This document shows positions 25,501-40,500 of a stretch of DNA of 64,000 bases, piece after piece. This DNA comes from Phoenix dactylifera. Lineage: Eukaryota > Streptophyta > Magnoliopsida > Arecales > Arecaceae. The stretch is from positions 16,894,631 to 16,958,630 of the forward strand of contig NC_052396.1 of the NCBI RefSeq assembly GCF_009389715.1, written 5' to 3'. Position 1 is the first letter of the stretch. Each line of letters starts with the position of its first letter. The notes under the pieces are model-generated. The model searched no databases, was not told the origin of the DNA, and saw only the letters and a list, made by a program, of their open reading frames with translations. Position numbers and translations under genes: made by a program.

Positions 25501-28500
25501 GTTAGATCAGTACCATTTGGAAAAGTGGACTCCTCATCCAGAAGAGTCAATAATCCTAATGGCTTCTGCAGTGGAGAGAAGACAGACAGGAGATATAAAT
25601 TAACAATGAATTAAGATCCATACTCGAAAAAATTAAATAATAGCATTTTTAACATTGATACTACCACTATAGAAGAATCATAATATAGGTTGGTATGCTC
25701 CATAGACTCTTAGCTCTTCAGCAGTGGAGCTACCTTTTGGCCATACATGAGAATCAAGATTGGTGTCTACATTAGATTTTCTTTTTTTGTGTGTATTAGT
25801 GTATGTCTGGTGCCCAATCAATCCACAAGGGTACCACTTTGTCTTGAGGCATCCATGGCCATAAAGTAGTTAATTATCAAATAGCACAAGTGGAAGGAAG
25901 ATGAACCATAACCCCTTTAGGGCCCCTGATGGAATTAGCATGCCCATATGAAGATACATGTATGTAGCGTGTATGCATGTCCAATATCTCCACAAGGTCC
26001 CTGAATATTCAACAACGAATAGCATCAGATAAGTAGGATAAGGTTGTATACTGTTTCTATGAAGTGATTCATGTCCTTAAATACTTCCATTCATTGGATG
26101 TCCATAACTCCTGTAGCTGGCCATGCTTAAGAAAATAGGATTAAACCAGGCTACCTGCGACAGCATGCAGTCTATTGAATGGGAATGATCTGTATAACAA
26201 AAATGAATGAAGTTGACTCCAAATAGATGAAATTAGGCTTGTTTTGTATGATTATGTAAGTATATGGGTTACAGAAATCACTGGGGAATGAAAGTCGAGA
26301 CATATTTTCATACCAAATATGTGCAATATCTCCACCAGGTCCCCGAATATTCAACAAGGACTAGTATCAGATAAAGAGGGTAAGGTTGCCTACCAGTTCT
26401 ATGGAGTGATTCATGTCCTTATATACTTCCATTCATTAGACGTCCAAAAATCTTGTAGCCTGTCCCGATTAATAAAACAGGATTTAACAAGGCTACTGTG
26501 ACATTATGCAATCTTTTGAATGGGAATGAGATGTATAACACAAATGAATGAAGGTGACTCCAATAGATGACTTTAGGCTTGTTTTTTATGATTGTGTAAG
26601 TATAAAGGTTACAGAAATAATTGGGGAATGAAGGACAAGACATTTTCATGCCAAACTTCGTCCATCATTTATAGCAAAGTTAGCACAACCATTACTGTTG
26701 GAGAATAAGAGATCAATCAGACACACATGGCAAAAGATATGCCAATAATAATCAAATCTGAAGGAGTCCAATGAAATCCAATATCATGGTGATGTAACAG
26801 AAGACTAGGATCAGATCGCTCTTGTTCAATATATCACCATGAAAAAGCATACATTTCATGCTTAGCAAGATATATTAATACCTGAAGTGAAGATATGAAA
26901 ACAATAGAAGATAAAGGAAGATGGATGAAGACTTCTCTAGGCACCATATAGAGTTCTCGCACCCGACAAGCCCTCCAAGAGCTACTTGGAAGTCTCCTCA
27001 TCTCTTTCTTGCTTTTTTTTCCTTCTATATCTCTTTTTTGGGCAGCATTTGGAGGTCTCTTACTTGAGATATTTGTGTGAGATAACAAAACATGCACTCA
27101 CAAAAATCTCTACACCCTACTCTCCTATTTATAATAGAAGGGGACAGTGCCAGGGAGAACCTATAGTGTATCAGACAGCCACCTAGGAAATCCTAAGTAC
27201 GTGGCTGGTGCCCAAGCTTCCCTCTTATGGTCAGCAACCTAGAGTGAACCCTATGCGTCGATTTTGGCCTAGCATTTAAAGCCAGCTTTTGGGACCTTGC
27301 TAACCCCCATGAACCAATCCTTATACCAAAGTTTGGTCCATCTACTCAGTTTGATTGAGCTTGTATTTGGTGAGGACTCAAGAGACATTTTTTAAAAAAA
27401 ATAAAAAAAGATGGCGAACAAGCATGAGATCTTGAGGTAAACTTGGGTTTCTAATTTGCCATGTCCCATCTTACTTGATAGGTGTGCACAGCCACAATGA
27501 AGCAAGCTAGACTAGGCTTACTATAATATAAAGATGTATAATTGTACTAATCTCTGATAGATAGCATGGAAAGAAAAGTCTCCCTCCATGCACAGCAACT
27601 GACATAGTGGGAAAAGGAAGAAGGGGCGATTTGATCGACGAGGTTATATTTCGAAGATCAACACGTAAATAGAAGAAAACTGGATTGAAGTATCCTTCAA
27701 TCGGTCAAAGAAATTCTCTTGAAAAAGAATTTTATTAATATCTCAAAAGGTATCCCTTACAATACATTAGATGCATATTTGTAGGACATGGTCACGTAAC
27801 CCTAATTCAGGTATTAAATTTGATATAAAATCATATTAGAAATAGGACTCGATAATGAAGAAACATGCTAGAGTTATTCTACTACAAATAAGAAAACCTG
27901 GCTAAAATTTGATATTGCCCCTAACGAAAAATTTATAAGAAAATCTGAAAAAAATTACTAAATCCCATTTGCTCGCACAATCACTCACAGAATGGAAATA
28001 AAACAAACATTAGCTCATTGTAGTCTTCGCCTGTGAATCCGCTAGCTCCTGCGATGCTTAGCTTGGTCTAGCTGGTCATAGTACCTGCTGGCTACACCTC
28101 ATGCTGCATCAGCAACTGTTTCTACAATTCAGTCCATCTATCTCTTTATCCTTGATTGACCGTTGGGAAAACATAAGTAATGTAAAACCCATAGTTAATT
28201 GATTTCATAGCCTGTCAAACTAAAACTTGATGTACGTGCAAAAGCAATTTGAATAAAATATTTTGGTTATATCCAAAATAAATAATCTTTATATTATATG
28301 AAATAATGAAAATGATTTAATTAAATAACATCCTGATACCAAGATTTTTCAGTTAGACATGTCTTTATTCTATTAGACAATCTTTAGTTCTTAACCTTCA
28401 TTGGTGACAAGACATAATAAATAATTGCGCTCCCTATCAAGGATAAATCCACATAACATATCCATGCACAGTTTGGCCCCAGATTTATTGAACCAAATCA

Positions 28501-31500
28501 TAGTTAGTAGTTGTACCTTCAAATTAGGGAACCACAGGCATGTAATATATACGAGATCGTCATCTTCAACTTTGACAATGGTTTCGAAGAGATTGTCTCG
28601 TCTCATTGACATTTCAGTATATACCGATGTGCTAGTACAAAGTCAACTACTTCAATGATTACAAGAAAATAGCTACTCAAATCCATCATCAGACAATATA
28701 TACCATGGCAGATATATGAGTATGATGCCTAGCTCACCCTTAGCTGTGAACAATTTTCAAGTGTCTAAAATGATCCAATTCTCCTTAAAGAATACACAAC
28801 CAACCACTTGGTCATTCTACTGATAAGAGATAAATAAACTCTTCTAGCTCATAGGATAATGTGTGACAAAACCTTCTAACTGTTTAAGACTCTGAGTAGG
28901 AGAGATACCCATGAAATATCTTTAAATATCATGCTCAATATGCAAAAATTGCTTTTACAGCATTTCCTACTTCCGATAAGCTCCTACTTGCACTTAAAGC
29001 CATGTAAGTGCATGTTCCCAACATGTAGTAACCTACCTATGTGGCAGTAAAAAGTGTACACTCACATTGTTATAACCTCCCAAGCCACAAATATCTTCTT
29101 GTAACATTAAAGCTAGCCAAGAAAATACCATTGCCAATGCAAAGTAAGACCTTATCGTATTATATTACAATTTTATCATGATTCATTGAATGAACTGAAA
29201 GCATCTCAAGGATAATTTATATAATTTGTAAAAACATAACCACTAATTTGAGCAGAACGAGGAATCAATTATCTCAAGTTCTCCCTTACTTCATGCATAC
29301 TTGTGTAGAGAACAGCAACCAACTTGTATGCACAAAACCATGAAGGGCAATTATAACTCCTACTAATGTGGATTTGCCTTTTCACATAGGAAAGTCTAAC
29401 TCTCCTTTTAGATTTTTCTTATAAATTTAGAACACCCATAGAGATTCAATCTAATCTAGCCTCTTTTGGCAGAAGTGTCAATTGATAGCTATAGAATTGA
29501 TCATCATCTATGAATATGGAATAACTTAGATCTGTGCTAACATATGACATCTTCTGCTAGGTGGAGATTATATCTCTCCTTCTCTAATTAAAACACTAGG
29601 AAACATTTATGGATAATTAATCTCTTTGCTCAAGATAATTAATATATATGCTTCTTAAGAAATCTTTGAGTTCAACCACCATGGACATATGAATACTAGT
29701 TGGCTATCTCCTAACTTCAATAGACATGTTAAGTAGGAAAATCTTCACTCAACATACTAACTTACTAAGTATATAAGCCAAAAGCATATGTTTTGAAGTC
29801 TGACTCATTAACACTCATAGATTCAATTCCACTCAATCCAACACTTGCACCTTAGGTATAGATGGTCATCTCATGAAGATCCCATCTTCATAATAAATCC
29901 AATCAATCCCAGCAATCATGACCATGAAAGCATGTCATTATACTGGTGAAACATGTTGCATGATACATATCATGATATCAATGTAATCAAAGGAATTTAA
30001 ATTACCAACTGATTAAACCATCATTAAAAATTCCAAGGACCAACCATCCACAACTAAAAGTCATGAAATTTTAAATAAAGTCTATAATATCTTTTAGACC
30101 ACTTATCCACTACCACGAATCTAAACTCCCACTACTCCAGCTGAAAGATCCCATCTTCCCATCAGCCCAAACTCGGCTTTGGAGCACTCCTTGCAAAAAA
30201 AGAATAAACAAGGACCAATCATATTCATCTGCAACCCAAGATAATGAGGTTCCACCTCAAATAAATAATGCAAAACTATTATATAAATTTTTTTAGTTCA
30301 AGGATAAATGACAACTTAATCTAGTGGAAATGTACAATAACCCTTGCATGGTTTGTTCGCAAACTTGTTAAACCAAAATCACAGTGGGTAGTCGTGCCCT
30401 CTGGTTAGGGGACAACTTACATGCTACTTTTATAGGATCATCATCTTCAACTCTGATAGTGGTTTCCAATAGGTGGTTTCATTCCATTGACAATTCGGTA
30501 TGAAGCATATCTATGTAAAAGTGCAAAGTCAGCTACTATAATAACTATGAGAAAAGTCATTCCAATCGATTATTAGACACTGTACACCATGGCAGACATA
30601 TGAGTGCAATGCCAAACCTCACCTGTAGTTGTAAACAATTTTCAATATTTAGAATGATCCAAATTCTTCCCATGGAAATGTACAACGTTCCACTTGGTCA
30701 TTCTACCCATAAATAACAACTTGTAGCCTCTTTTCGAGCTTCTATGCTAATGTGTTACACCATTCTCTAACTATTTATGACCATGTACAGGAGATCCCCA
30801 TAACATACCATGTTCAATATGGCAAATGGCTTTTAGGGCATACACTACTTCCAACATTTTTAATGCTGAAAATTAGAATAATTTAGAGGCGAAAGATAAA
30901 GCATCCTCTTTTAAGGATCATTAGTTTTAATTGGCATTTAAAATAAAAACTATAAAAAGTTAATCAAGAAGTGCAATACAGTGAAACCATAGAAAAAACT
31001 TACTTTCTCAAAAAGATTTAGACAATCCTGATTGTCTTCAAAGTCAACTTTTGCCCAGTCAATGCCATCTTGGATATATTCCTAATACAAGAAATCAAAA
31101 CCATGTTTAAATGTCCAATGAATATCAAGAATTTAGGATATAAAAACAGATCGAAGAAAAATGTGGTACGATTATGCATGGAATAATAGAAATTGTTAAA
31201 TTCTTAGACTAATAAGAGATAAATATAATGGATTTATATTAAAAACTAATTCATACGGCTTTGGATCCAATGATAAACAACTACAGCATCTTAATATACA
31301 GGATGAACAACCAATTAGAAAATTTACTACTAAAATGCATGTGAACATGATTACACAATGAGAGAATGTGTAGCATCAGCTAGGGGCATAAAATTGTGAT
31401 GTTTGAAGCAAATTTAAAAAATAAAAAACAACAGAACATATATTTGTTCAGTTTTTGGCTTGCTTAAGACCTGTAGTAGGGATAAGGTTCATGGTAGCTA

Positions 31501-34500
31501 GGGTGACAATAGATAAGAATATCAAACATCTTTGAAACGAAAATAAAGACTCAAGGTATTGAATCTATATTCAAAAATTAGAAGCAGTCCTCAGACCTAC
31601 TGACACAACTAACAACAGTTCGTCCAAGCAACTTCAAGGTGAACTAAAATAATCAAGTGAAATATAGATGGGGAAGCCTCATGGCTAGATTAGATTTGAA
31701 ATCTGGGTAGGTCATCCATAAATGGAATCCAATGTGGCATATATCTAGTTTGGGTTGGTGATTTCATCAAGCATGATCTAGTTCTAATGCTTTTGAAAGG
31801 TTTGACAACTCATGGTTTCATTTGAGGCCCCATCCTCAGTCATGTAATCATTTCCTGCATGCTAATGGCCATGGTATCCCTAAATAATGATCACTGGTAT
31901 GAAATAACAAATGAACTAAGTTATAGCATAAGCTTATGTACATGAACTCTTCCAGTAGGAGTCTAGTTATAAGATCACAGTAGGCAGTATCTTAAGCATC
32001 TTATTTGGTAGTCACTACAAGAGGAGACTTGAGTTGACTTAGGCTTTCCTATACCTCCCCTACTCATTATGGGAGTGCTCCAAGGATCTCCCCTCTATAC
32101 ACTTAAGACCCATTACCAAGTAATGTCTTATGCCTCAGGTTGACCAGCACTAACACAGAAATAAAGTGGACTTTACAAGTATGGAACAAAGACAAGTAGA
32201 GAAGCTAAGGGTTCGAGCAAAGAAACAGAAAGTTCGGCATTAACACATTCTCATTATTCAAGCTCAGAAGAGTCCTCTTAATCAAGTCAAGCTTCCAAAT
32301 CATGCTATGGGCGAGAAGAACTTGAAAATATGGTCACGTTAATCTCATATGATTGATGTTTCAGGTGCAGCTTCAGTCATATTCATTTTCAATTTCATTG
32401 CTCATCTAGATCTAGCGCATGTAGTATTCATATTGATATAGGATTCTTGCCCCAAACACAAATGCTTGGCAAATGATAATCCAAATATCGAACCCCCAAC
32501 AATTGGGACAAGGCTTGATGGTTATAATCATGGTATGCCACATCATACCGAATCGGGCGGTACGGAGCGTACTGAACTGGACGGTATTAAGCATACCATA
32601 CCGTACTGGTACGGAGGGTGTACTAGACACTCAGTATGCCAAACCAGCCCCTATGTCAAGCATTCCGACACGGTGACAAGGTGGCACCGGTACAAGGCCC
32701 GGTACCGAGATAGCATACTTTGGTTATAGTTATTCATACGTTGCATGAGAGCATATTGATTCAATATGATTACATGTAGATCACAATGTTCTCATATCTA
32801 CATGATGGATTTTCCCCAAAGACACTCATAGTTTAATCCCATTATGTAATATGTATCAAGCATACTATCTGGCTCTTAGGATCCAGCCGTTGTATATATT
32901 TATATTTTTCTAGTGGACCTATGCTTTGTGCAACATAAAGCAGATCAACCTTATGAGGCATCTTCAATGGAGTAATAATAAACAGAAAAAAAGTATCATA
33001 TTATTCATATAGGATAAAAGAGGGTCCATGTGATACTGAAGACATGTCACGGGAGCTATTTAGAATGTGATAGAAATATAATTTACTATCACTAAAAAAT
33101 ATTAAAATATTCAGACTTAGCTCTCTGGAAGAAAAAAAGATTGTAAAAACAAACCAACTTTAAATAAGCACCACAAAACACTGCAAAAATGACTTATGAT
33201 AATATATCACTACTTTCGGCATTCCTAAAACTGGTAAATTTTCATGATTCCTTGGTTTTATATCTGTACTCTATCACCAAGTTCAGCATTTGTAAAACAG
33301 GTAATTTTGCGTAAGTTCCTTCTTTTATGTCTGCGCATTCCCAGTGTTTCAATCAATTAAAGACTGCAGAAACTTACTTCCTGCTCCAGCTTAAACAAGT
33401 GGCGGTTAAAATGTTGTTGCAGCCTTTCATTGGCGTAATTAATACAAAACTGTTCAAAACTATTCTTCTGCAAAAACAAGAAATTTATCATGAGAGTATA
33501 TCCAATATAACCAACTGGGACAACTAATTGCAGAAGAGTTTTACATCAAAAGATTCAAAGCCATAAATATCAAGAATACTGATGGATCTGCCCGTGCGGC
33601 GCTTGCCTACAGCAAGTGAGTTGTTGATCTGTTCTACAAGCCACTCAAAAAGACTAGCATATAATGATTTGGCCAATGCATCTCTTGTATCGATTGCCTA
33701 GAGAAAAGGAATTTGAATGAAAATCTTCAGAAACCAGAGATTAAAATAAATCAGTAATTCTTCTAGTTAAGAATTCTAACAAACCTGTGAAAGAGTAAGT
33801 TTTTGGACAATATTATCATTGCCAACTTTCATTTTACGAGTTGACAGAGCTAACTTTAGATTACCAATACTGCATCCAATAAGTTTTGCAACAGTATGTG
33901 CCCCTGAAACAAAATGAAATATTATTAACTGAAAAACAACTAGAATATTGAAGTTCGCTATTTATATATTTCACAAAAGATGCAAGTAGAGAATTTTTAC
34001 TGACAATCTAGTTTTAAGGTTTGAAACAATTTTTGTACGAGAATTGATTTAATTTAATTTGGAAGTATAGACGACAATCAATGAATACCAAAAGTGATGG
34101 CAAAACAGACAAAAGAATGCTCAAGCGTCCGAATGGATAAACCATATCTGGCAACCCATACCTAAGCAAGAAGACACCATATAGATATCATAGATCTTTC
34201 CTATTTGATTTTCTATGCAGATATTTATTTTAAATACTGCAGTGAAAGTGTGTGCATACATGTGCGCAATTTGATATTCTATGTAGATATATTATTTTAA
34301 ATACTTTAGTGAATCAGGCATGCATACGTGCAAGCATGTGAACATTCAAAAACCTGATGAATTAGACTTTTTCGAAAACTCGACATCACAGTCCAAATGT
34401 AGGAGGTCAGTGCATCAAACAGGTCATTTAGACTGCCGCCACTTGTATTTTGGGCATGCTTGCACCTCACACAAACAAGATATCTTTTTAGCATTGCCTG

Positions 34501-37500
34501 CATAGCAGTTGCCACATCATGATCCAAACATGTATGAGATACTCGTAGATCTGACACATTCAGAATGATGGGCACAGAGCACCCAAGGCTTATTTGTCCC
34601 TTAAAATAATCCATTTTTCATCTCTCACGGGTTTTGGGCTATCAAAAGAATATAGGCACAAATTGAAAAACCTATCATGATGAAGCATCACAAACTAGAA
34701 ATGTTGTCATATGGCAATTTAACTAATTTGGATGACCATTAGTATACAGTATTAAACTCTTAATAATGCTGAACTTATTGTAAGCCCCAAGATCTTAAAA
34801 GGCAGCCACATCAAGGATCATAGCTAGAATGAGTCAGGACCATTTTTTCCAAGGATTTAAAAACTATCTAAATGGTACGGTAGGACCATCAATACCATAT
34901 GATTCCAGAAAGAAACCAGCAAAAGCACTGTGGTCAGAATGCCGAAACATGTTGGTGCTGGTGCATGTCCCATTGGTACCGATAGGTGCTGGCTGGTATG
35001 CACTAGTACCAGAAATGGTTCAGCTGGCACTAAGTCCATGCCAGGGAGCAGGATTTCACAAAAAATAAGTGAGAGATAACTAGCCAGCTAGGCTGCCTTT
35101 CACTTATCTATCACAAGGAGTTTTTTGGGATCCCATTTAGTGCCTTCTTGACTGAGAGAAAGAGGGAGAGATGGAGAAGAATAGAAAGAGAGAGAGAGAA
35201 GGGAGAGAAAATAAGGGAAGGAGGAGGGTGGGTGAGGTGTTTCCACCCTAAAATCCAGGTTCCTAGATGCCGAACACCCGCTGGATCCGGTGAGAACCCA
35301 ATCCCACACCCTTTTTTATTTTTTGCTCGTAAGTTGGCAATAAAAGGGAAAAATAGGGGAATTCATGCAAAATTTTTCCCTTTGGCATGAAATTTGGATA
35401 TGTTGTGGGGTGGGCATTATCCTATGCACACTAATTTCATTCTTTTGCACATATTTTATTTTATAAATAATTATTACTTTTGGATTAAATTAATTATTAA
35501 AAATAAAATTAGAAGAATTTCAGGGACAGAAAGAATATGTGCATCAATAGAGTAGAGTGCACATGCTACTAATTTATTGCTAGGTTTGGATGAATTGAGG
35601 GCACATTTGGGAGCAACTGAGCCTAAATTTGAAATTATGAGAAATTTAAAATTATCCTAGTAAATAAGCTTTTGTTCATCTAATGACGAATATAGGTAGT
35701 ACACCTACGGGCAAGATATGCGGTACCAATTGTAGCGACGTACCGGTGGGCATCGATACCGGTATGGTACTGAACCAAATCGAGCCGAACCGGTACTGTA
35801 CCGATGGGGCTAAAAGCCAAAAAAAATTTGGAGCCGGTACGGATGGTACCGGATCGGTACGGATCGGTACAGGTCGGTTCGGGCCAGTACCGGTTCGGTA
35901 CGGGATGGTACCAAATCGGTACGGGCCGGTACCGGATCGGTACGGGCCGGTACGCGCCGGTACGGGCCGGTACCCGTCGGTACGATTCGGTACCGAAATA
36001 TATAGTTGTACCGTACCAGTAGGGTCCGATACCGGTATGTACCACCGGCCGGTACCGACCCGTACCGACCGGTACGGCAGACCATGCCTACGAGTGCCTA
36101 TAAAAGCTCTCAAAATGATTAGTTTTTCAAATTTAATATAATTTGTATTTAATTTTCAATGAAAATTAATTAAAAATTATAGAGATTAGCCTAAATATTA
36201 GAAATAGGAATACAAGAAGCAAGATTTTCTATGCCTATCGGCTAACGACACGACTTGGTATGCCCTTGTGTCATTCCATGCCAAGTTCGTTTCGACACAG
36301 CAGAGAAGGAGGGGCAGAGAGAGAATAGGAGAGAGGAAAAAAAGAGGAGGAAGGGAAAGAGAGGGAGAGGGAAGAAGGGAGGGATAGACGATGAAAACCA
36401 ATGGAGGCCTGTGGAGCATGGCTCGATGTAGCAGAGAGGGTGGGGGAGAGGAAGAACATGAGAGAGGAAGAGAGCGAGATGGAGAGGAAGAGGGAGGACA
36501 AGAGAGATGGAGGCTGCCAGAAGGCCATTAGAGGTTGTTGGAGGCTGCCGAAGGCCTGCAGAGGGCTAGAGGTGGTGCAGAGGGGTGGAGTAGGGGCTTC
36601 TCCCTTCGGATCTCTGTTTCTTTCAAAATAGGGGTCCATCGGGACTCCTTTTTTCTCTCTGGGCCCCTCCAATGGCCTCCATCTCTCTCCCTCTCTCTTC
36701 CTCCCTCCCCCCCTCTCTCTCTCTCTTTTCCTCTCTTTCCTTCTTCCTTTTTTTCTCCTTCGCTAGTTTCTTATTTTAAATGCCGGAACCATCTCGGTCC
36801 GCCGTCGGCACAGCTCGGTATACCCAGAATCAAGTAGTTCGGGATGGTTTCTGCATTCCTTGATAAGAAGATAATCTATAGATATTTTTTAAGTAATTAT
36901 TATGCATTTTACTAATTTTTAAATTTTAAGAATTAAAATTATATTTTCAAGAAACTATTTAGAATTATATGAAATTTGATTAAATGTAAAAAAAAATAAG
37001 AAAATGTGTAGAGTTGAGATTTACTACTAGAAGAAAAGTGGTGGAGAATAATAAGAAGAGAGACATATTGGAAGGAAAGTGAGGATTAACAGGATGATCT
37101 TATTTTCTTTTCATTTATAATATTGTCCTTATAACATTTTTCCTTTTACAAGTCATTCCAAAAAGAGGCTATCACATAAGAAGGGAAATAACCCCTTTAG
37201 AAGTTATTAGTTGGCCATATCTTATTCCTTATTAAGCCCCAAAGTCTGCTAAACCGGTCGGAACCAACCGGTTCCGCCTGTACTGTACCGGTACCGGCCT
37301 CCACCAGTACGGTACAACCATAGAATTCGGTTTCGACCCTAAAGAGGTCGGAACCGAACGGTTTCTTGCCCGTACGAATGCGAACTGCACCGGTTCGCAC
37401 CGGTACCCACGAGGAAGAAGGGAGAAGAGGACCTCTCTTGTGCTACCAGGCCTCTTTTCTTCCTCCCGAGCGCCTCGTGGGGAAGAAGACCTTCTTTGCT

Positions 37501-40500
37501 CGCGGGAGAAGGGGGAAAGAGAGGAGAAGAGAAGGGAAGAAGAAAGGAGGAGCTCGGAAAGAAGAAGAGGAGAAGGGGAAAAAAAAAGAAAAGAAAAAAA
37601 AGAGAGAGAGAGATGCCGCGGGGAGCACGCTTGCATGCGGGGGCATGGGCGTGAGTGGAGAAACGCGCCCCGACTCGCGCCCGACTCGCTGCACACGCAC
37701 GGTTCCCCGCACGGGCTCGCTGCACAGGGCAGTGAGCCCCCGCGCTGCGCTGCGTGGGCTTTTAAATGCCACTCTGTAGCATAACGAGGATGCGCGCGTG
37801 TCCGCATGCGCGTCCGCACGGTTTGTTTCTTTTTTTTTGTCTGAACCGGTACCGAAACGGTACCGGCCTCCATTGGTACGTCGGTTCAGTCGGTTCTGCA
37901 TACCTTGTTAGGCCCCATACACATATAAAAAAATCATCCCTTACATATGGAAAGGATTCGCCCAATGAAGAAAATTATCCAATAATAGAGGGGAATCAAC
38001 TAATAAAGAAAATCATCCACCATGAAGATATTTTAGAAAATGTTATTAAGATAGCTATCATTCATTTTAGTAATTTCAGAATTTATATGATTTTCACTTG
38101 TTTCTCAAAAAATATTTAAAAAATCTAAAATTTTTATTAAAGGTAAAAGTATGGAACATGTGTAGATAATTTAGAAGTTGATTTTTAATAAAACAATCAT
38201 GAATTTTACTAATTATCCAAATTATTTATTTCAAATCACAATTAATTATTAATAATTGTTTAAAGGCAAAAAAAGTTAGGTTAAAGTTTAAGAAAATTAA
38301 CACAAAACACCACAATTTTTCAGACTATATTGGAAATTGTTTATCGAATGTATGGTAAGCATAGGTCTTTCGGTGGCCAAATAGAGTCTAGTAAGAAAAA
38401 ACAAAACAAACCCGATATCGGCTAGCTTCATGGAAAGATAGGCATGGAAAGACATATTGGATATGCAACTATTGTAGGATGACAAATAAAGGAGGTGGAG
38501 TCATCAATTGGCTACAAAGATGTCTAGAAGTGTACTAAGGTGTCCAGGGAGGTCTGAAAAGCAATGAGGAACCATTTGTTCAGTTTGAATGAAGCAAAGA
38601 AACTAGCTAGAGATCAAAGGGCTCACATAAACCGCAAGGTAGACGAGAGCCATTCTCACAAAGATAATGAGAAGGACAAGGACGAGCTGTCCGATCTGGA
38701 TGACATGGAGGCAGCTGAGACATGCATGGCTATACAAGAATCCAAGCAGGCGCAGTTGGCCCAATGCAAGAGAATACTTTATAGGCACAAATTGAAGCAA
38801 CTATCATGATGAAGCATAACAAACCTGAAATACTGTTATATGGTATTTTAGGTGATTTGGATGGTCATTAGTTCACAGTGTATTAATGATGTTAAAACTT
38901 ATGGTAAACCCCAAGATCATAAAAAGCAACCATGTCAAGGATCATAACTAGAATGAGTAAGGGCCACCTTTTGAAAATAGCATTTGGTAAGCACCTCTGC
39001 AACAACCTGGATTGTGGATGGGTCTTAGAACACCCATCAATCCTTGCCAAGATCAACATGAGTTTAAATATACAGGTATTAGACAGGTCATGACAAGGTT
39101 GCACATGTAGCCTTCTATTTTGTTTTATTTATGAGTTAAACCTAATTGTCTTAGATTACAAAATATCTGAGTAATTGTTTTTTTGATGAATGAGGGGCCC
39201 ATATCACAAATAATGTATAGCTTTTCAATTTTTCTTTTTAGTTTATGGAATTCTTTTCCATTAGAAAGGGACTGAAAAGGACTTGGCCAAGGTCCGTCGA
39301 ACTGGTACCAGGACCCGTACCAGTCGGCATCCGATACGGTTCGGTAGCAAACCAAATTGGTAGGGCAGTGGCAGGTGGTCCATACCCTACCCGGTTCGAA
39401 ACCAGGTTGACTCAGTGCGAACTAGCCAGTTCGCACTGAGTCGGCACCGAACCAGCTGGTTCCGGATGATAAAGGACCGGTTTCGGCCAGTCCAATATCG
39501 ATTCCGGCTGGTAGGAGCTAGAACCGAATCTGAATGACGAACCGACCTGGTTTTGCACTAGATCGGTTCAGTACTGCCTGAACCAGGCGGTTCGGCCCGA
39601 TTCAGTAGACCTTGGACTTGGCCAACCAAAAAGTTACTAAAGAATTCCCATTACTATAGCTTTTTAGTGGGAAAAACTAACTAAACTCGTTCCTATTTTC
39701 TGATCCCTTCTATATTCATCATGGTCATCTCCATGTTATCAAATTAAGTGTCCTGAATCTTGATGTTCATGTTTGAGATTTAATCATCAAAAGATTTTTT
39801 TCCCATCGAGTAATTATTTCACCTCCATCAGAAGAATAATAATGCAGCTTCAAAAAGATGAGAGAATGACATGCCATACTCAAAAGGCAAGGATCAAAAT
39901 TGTGAGGATGTACTTCTCAAAACAAAGTAAGAAGGCAGTTCTCAGATCAAGGACAAGGGATGCATTCAAGACCAAATATAGGCAGCAAAAATACCATAGG
40001 GGATAAAGGTGAGGGGTCATGGACAAGTTTTTGAATCAAGATTCTTGTGAAGAAAATCATTCTTCACAACCAGCAAGTTAAAGGGCCACAATGAACTGCA
40101 GCAATAGCAATCAATAACGCCACTATGATCAAGCTTGGTCACAAGAGAAATGTTCTCCCAAAAATCAACACATTGCTCCTAGAAAAGCACTCAGCCACTG
40201 AGCAATATTATTGCACAACTGAAGTATCAGCAATAGTTTTGATCTTGTAAACCTACTTGCATGAAATAAAATTATGTCAGCTGCATGAGGGATGTGATCC
40301 CATTCTTGAGGAGTCTTAATGAACATTTATCTTCTTAGCTATAGCATCCTTGCAATCTAGTGACAGGTTTTCCTAATGGAAATGGTTTGCATTTGTAAGA
40401 TATAACATGGCCAGGACTGAAAAAATAGAGGGAGGTGTTGGAAAATCAGGATTTGCTCCTTTTTAGTCTAATATCCATACTTGACAGATTTCTACAAAAG

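Noticed and set aside
35676..36141. Overlapping GTGRY/PVPART-type frames on both strands
   Set aside because: Translations of the GGTACC-rich mobile element in every frame; not coding.
37340..37800. GC-rich coding exon (128-152 codons on both strands)
   Set aside because: It is the core of the transposable copy at 37240-37907, open in several frames at once.
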